Origin: Agriterribacter humi
GTDB lineage: Bacteria; Bacteroidota; Bacteroidia; Chitinophagales; Chitinophagaceae
Reading direction: 5' to 3'
NCBI RefSeq assembly: GCF_009192765.1
Contig: NZ_VOHQ01000016.1
Span: forward strand, 1 to 64,000
DNA: 64,000 nt
The notes under the pieces are model-generated. The model did not search any database. It worked only from the letters and a program-made list of their open reading frames with translations, and was not told where the DNA came from. The position numbers and the translations under genes were made by a program. Below, piece after piece: positions 61,792-64,000 of this stretch (the first letter of the stretch is position 1; each line of letters begins with the position of its first letter).

Positions 61792-63948
61792 TCAATTCAA
61801 AAACATTTCATCTACCAGCAATAATTTCCTTCGGTCGCCATCTACATGCGGCTTGGCCACAATTTTAAGACAGGATACCGTTTGTGGTTTAAATTTAGCT
61901 TCCACAGTCGTGAGGGATGGCTTATCGCCTTTGGCAGGAAGCGGCGGTTTCATTTTAACCAACAGCTTCATCTGTTTCTCATTTTCTCCGCCCCATACTT
62001 CTACCAGTGCCGGCGGCAAAATACCGGTGGCCTCCTCAATCATATAGTGCAATCCAACAGAAGATAAGGTAACCGGCTGCTTAAACTCCGATACCAGAGC
62101 CATATCATTATTTCGAACACCCGCAAAGTTATTGGCCCATGCAGGGTTATTGGCGCCTATAGCACCCAATGTAGTATTGAAAAAGGTATGCGCTCCCTCG
62201 CCCTGGTGTACACTGTTTAAAGGATAAAGCAAGCGCACACTATCCGGCTTAAAGCTGCTCTTAAAAAAATCAAACGACGCTACATCACTGGCATACCATC
62301 CTTTTTTATATCCTTTGGCCTTGATAAGCGCGTTTTCCTTAATAACCATTTTATTGTCAAATACAGGCGATGTAATGCTATCGGGTTCACTGCCATCGGT
62401 GGTATACCGAATCTCCACTCCTTTTACAGGATGGAACAACTGCAATGCCAGCGGCTGATCAAAAATAACAGAACTGTTCTTTACCTGCGGGGGATTAAGC
62501 TTTAATGGATTGCTTCCATCGTCTACAAATCCTTCTATAAAATGAATATGCTTATTTGCCGCCTGCAGTTGTTCCGCTTCAGCCGGCGTTATCCCGGTAT
62601 TCCATATTGATACGGTTTTAAGATTTTTAAATGCAGCTATCTGGGTCTTAAGCTCATTGTAATTCACTTTAGTACCCGATAATGTTAGCCTGTTCAGGTG
62701 TTTAAGCGGCGCCAGCTCCTTTAATCCATTTGCGGTAATGTCGGTAAAGTTCAAATCGAGCTTACGAAGGTTTTCAAACTGGCCCACAATTTTCAAATCC
62801 TCGTCCGTTACCGGCATTTTATTCAAATTCAGCGATACGATCTGGTTTTTGATTTCCGTTAATTCTTCCAGTTGTTTTTTCGTGTAGTCGGCCCTGTTAT
62901 AAATATTTACTTCCAGTGCAGGAGATTCTTTAGCCAGTGGGGTAATGCTTCGGTAATCTGTATTTAATTTCGCAATCGTCTTTTCATCGGCGGCAGAAAA
63001 ATCATATTTTTCTTCAGGCGTTTCCACAGGTTTCAATACGGTAGCGGCCATTAAACGTAAAGAATCACCGGGAGGCAAATCAATTACTTTTTGCGTAAAA
63101 GGTGTTTCATTCCTTATCCATAAAGCAAGCAATACAATTTCATCTTCAGTGAGCTGGACCTTCCCTTTTGGCGGCATATGCTTTTTCTCTTCCAATGGAA
63201 GGTGAACCCGTTCCAGCAGTAAACTGATACCGGGATTCCCCGGCACAAACAATTTACCTGTTTTTCCTCCTTTAACGATGGATGCGGAATCAGCCAGTAT
63301 TAATTCGCCTTTCAATTTATCAGGATTATGACAACTCATGCATTTTTTTTCAAAAATGGGACGGATAACATGATCAAAAACAATAGCCTTGTCAATGGGT
63401 ACCGGGGGAGCTTCATAGTATACGGCCAATGGTTGCAGGATGAAATCTTCCCCATGTGTTAAGTTGGCGCCGAAATGACCCGCAAGAATAAGCGAAACCA
63501 CAACCACAGCGCCCGCTGCTTTTGTCAGCATTCCTTTATACCATGATTTATTGGCTGCCCAGTATATAATGGAAGCCAGGAAGAAAATAGCCACCCCTGT
63601 CCATTTATGCCATTGCAAAGTATCGCCCGAATAGCCCTCTTCCTTTGAAAGGAACAATCCCATTACTACAGTAACCGCTGAGAGTAAAGCACCAGACAAA
63701 AGAATATTTTGTGAAAATGTATGAAAAAAATTGTTGGCTTGCGGGCGTGAAGCGGATCCGTACCATTGCAAAGCAATTGCCAGCAATAGCAGCACAATGG
63801 GAAAATGAAGCAGCAGCGGGTGCATGCGGCCAACAGGCTGCAGCCAGGCCGGTATTTCCAGTTTGTTTTCAAATAACAGCAGGAATACGATGAATATATT
63901 GAAGACGATTAATAACTGTTCCGCAAAAAATCTTACTCTTTTATTCAT
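61792..63948 (-). CDS. DUF2231 / cytochrome c / leucine-rich-repeat / chitobiase-C membrane protein
   Basis: The 718-residue multi-domain protein starts with five or so membrane helices (RFFAEQLLIVFNIFIVFLLL, LLLHFPIVLLLLAIALQWYG), the DUF2231 unit. Next comes a Planctomycete-type cytochrome c domain with a CxxCH haem site (EKKCMSCHNPDKLKGEL) and KHMPPKGKVQLTEDEIVLLA. A short leucine-rich-repeat run follows (ENLRKLDLNFTDITANGLKE, LKHLNRLTLSGTKVN). The end carries a chitobiase/FN3-like unit (GVEIRYTTDGSEPDSITSP) and a beta-sandwich. It is probably periplasmic on the inner membrane. Proteins of this build flank carbohydrate or organic-acid oxidation clusters, but the neighbouring genes give no clue here. 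Confidence 0.85.
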   Translation of the reverse strand: MNKRVRFFAEQLLIVFNIFIVFLLLFENKLEIPAWLQPVGRMHPLLLHFPIVLLLLAIALQWYGSASRPQANNFFHTFSQNILLSGALLSAVTVVMGLFLSKEEGYSGDTLQWHKWTGVAIFFLASIIYWAANKSWYKGMLTKAAGAVVVVSLILAGHFGANLTHGEDFILQPLAVYYEAPPVPIDKAIVFDHVIRPIFEKKCMSCHNPDKLKGELILADSASIVKGGKTGKLFVPGNPGISLLLERVHLPLEEKKHMPPKGKVQLTEDEIVLLALWIRNETPFTQKVIDLPPGDSLRLMAATVLKPVETPEEKYDFSAADEKTIAKLNTDYRSITPLAKESPALEVNIYNRADYTKKQLEELTEIKNQIVSLNLNKMPVTDEDLKIVGQFENLRKLDLNFTDITANGLKELAPLKHLNRLTLSGTKVNYNELKTQIAAFKNLKTVSIWNTGITPAEAEQLQAANKHIHFIEGFVDDGSNPLKLNPPQVKNSSVIFDQPLALQLFHPVKGVEIRYTTDGSEPDSITSPVFDNKMVIKENALIKAKGYKKGWYASDVASFDFFKSSFKPDSVRLLYPLNSVHQGEGAHTFFNTTLGAIGANNPAWANNFAGVRNNDMALVSEFKQPVTLSSVGLHYMIEEATGILPPALVEVWGGENEKQMKLLVKMKPPLPAKGDKPSLTTVEAKFKPQTVSCLKIVAKPHVDGDRRKLLLVDEMFLN

Positions 63949-64000
63949 TGAAAAATCGGGCGGTTAAAATTGAATGAAAAACTGTTGCCAGGTTAGCCGG

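Overview
The window comes from a member of the Bacteroidota, most likely a Chitinophagaceae-type soil or environmental bacterium. The grounds are the TAnnTTTG promoter boxes 20-36 nt upstream of many start codons, the weak Shine-Dalgarno sequences, the many short SPII lipoproteins, and the gene families (DUF4199 with a membrane LuxR protein, DUF6249, DUF2200, DUF6807, a DUF2231/cytochrome c/LRR protein, Rph). I saw no rRNA, tRNA, CRISPR array, integrase or transposase. About 70 genes or gene remnants are present, and most read on the minus strand.

Layout. 0-6 kb: an esterase, an AraC regulator, a GIY-YIG nuclease set inside a tandem repeat (R1), a cupin and a YceI lipoprotein. 6-8.3 kb: VOC, SRPBCC and DUF6807 proteins. 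8.4-13.4 kb: an AT-rich island with a three-gene operon (an unknown gene split by a frameshift, a four-helix membrane protein, a helical-repeat protein), then a membrane-anchored HerA/DUF87 ATPase bracketed by direct copies of a ~380-bp composite repeat. 13.8-25.9 kb: small regulator/enzyme units (ArsR-SRPBCC-SnoaL, AraC-SDR, DoxX, DUF1398, AraC, DHFR-like-VOC), an orphan TIR-like protein and a truncated SRPBCC gene. 26-29 kb: rifampicin phosphotransferase Rph carrying in-frame palindromic inserts. 29-42.5 kb: MarR, DUF4199-LuxR, a TrxR-like enzyme divergent from a Fur-family regulator, cupin, CPBP protease, TfoX-N, VOC, DHFR-like, F420-reductase-like, tandem SRPBCC genes divergent from a GlxA-type regulator, and an O-methyltransferase. 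43-50.4 kb: a repetitive charged-helix lipoprotein, a Crp/Fnr regulator, a broken sugar-phosphate isomerase, a histidine kinase and a beta-helix protein. 50.6-64 kb: DUF2200, VOC, SnoaL, MORN, DinB, S41 peptidase, an ECF sigma/anti-sigma/DUF6249 operon, ArsR, SGNH hydrolase, DUF1801, MmcQ/YjbR, a lipoprotein and a cytochrome-LRR protein.

Two themes stand out. First, the spaces between genes are filled by several dispersed repeat families: R1 (~165-200 bp, tandem), P (a ~50-bp palindrome that sits 8-93 nt beyond the stop codon of minus-strand genes), the ~380-bp composite element ending in P, and R4 (~150 bp). The small stress and modification genes between them resemble exchangeable cassettes. 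Second, several genes are broken, often at or next to runs of A or T. This may be real decay or base-calling error.

The best candidates for an undescribed system are the 8.4-10.6 kb operon, the repeat-bracketed membrane HerA, and the P/composite repeat family acting as a possible cassette boundary. All functional claims are inferred from sequence recognition without database searches.
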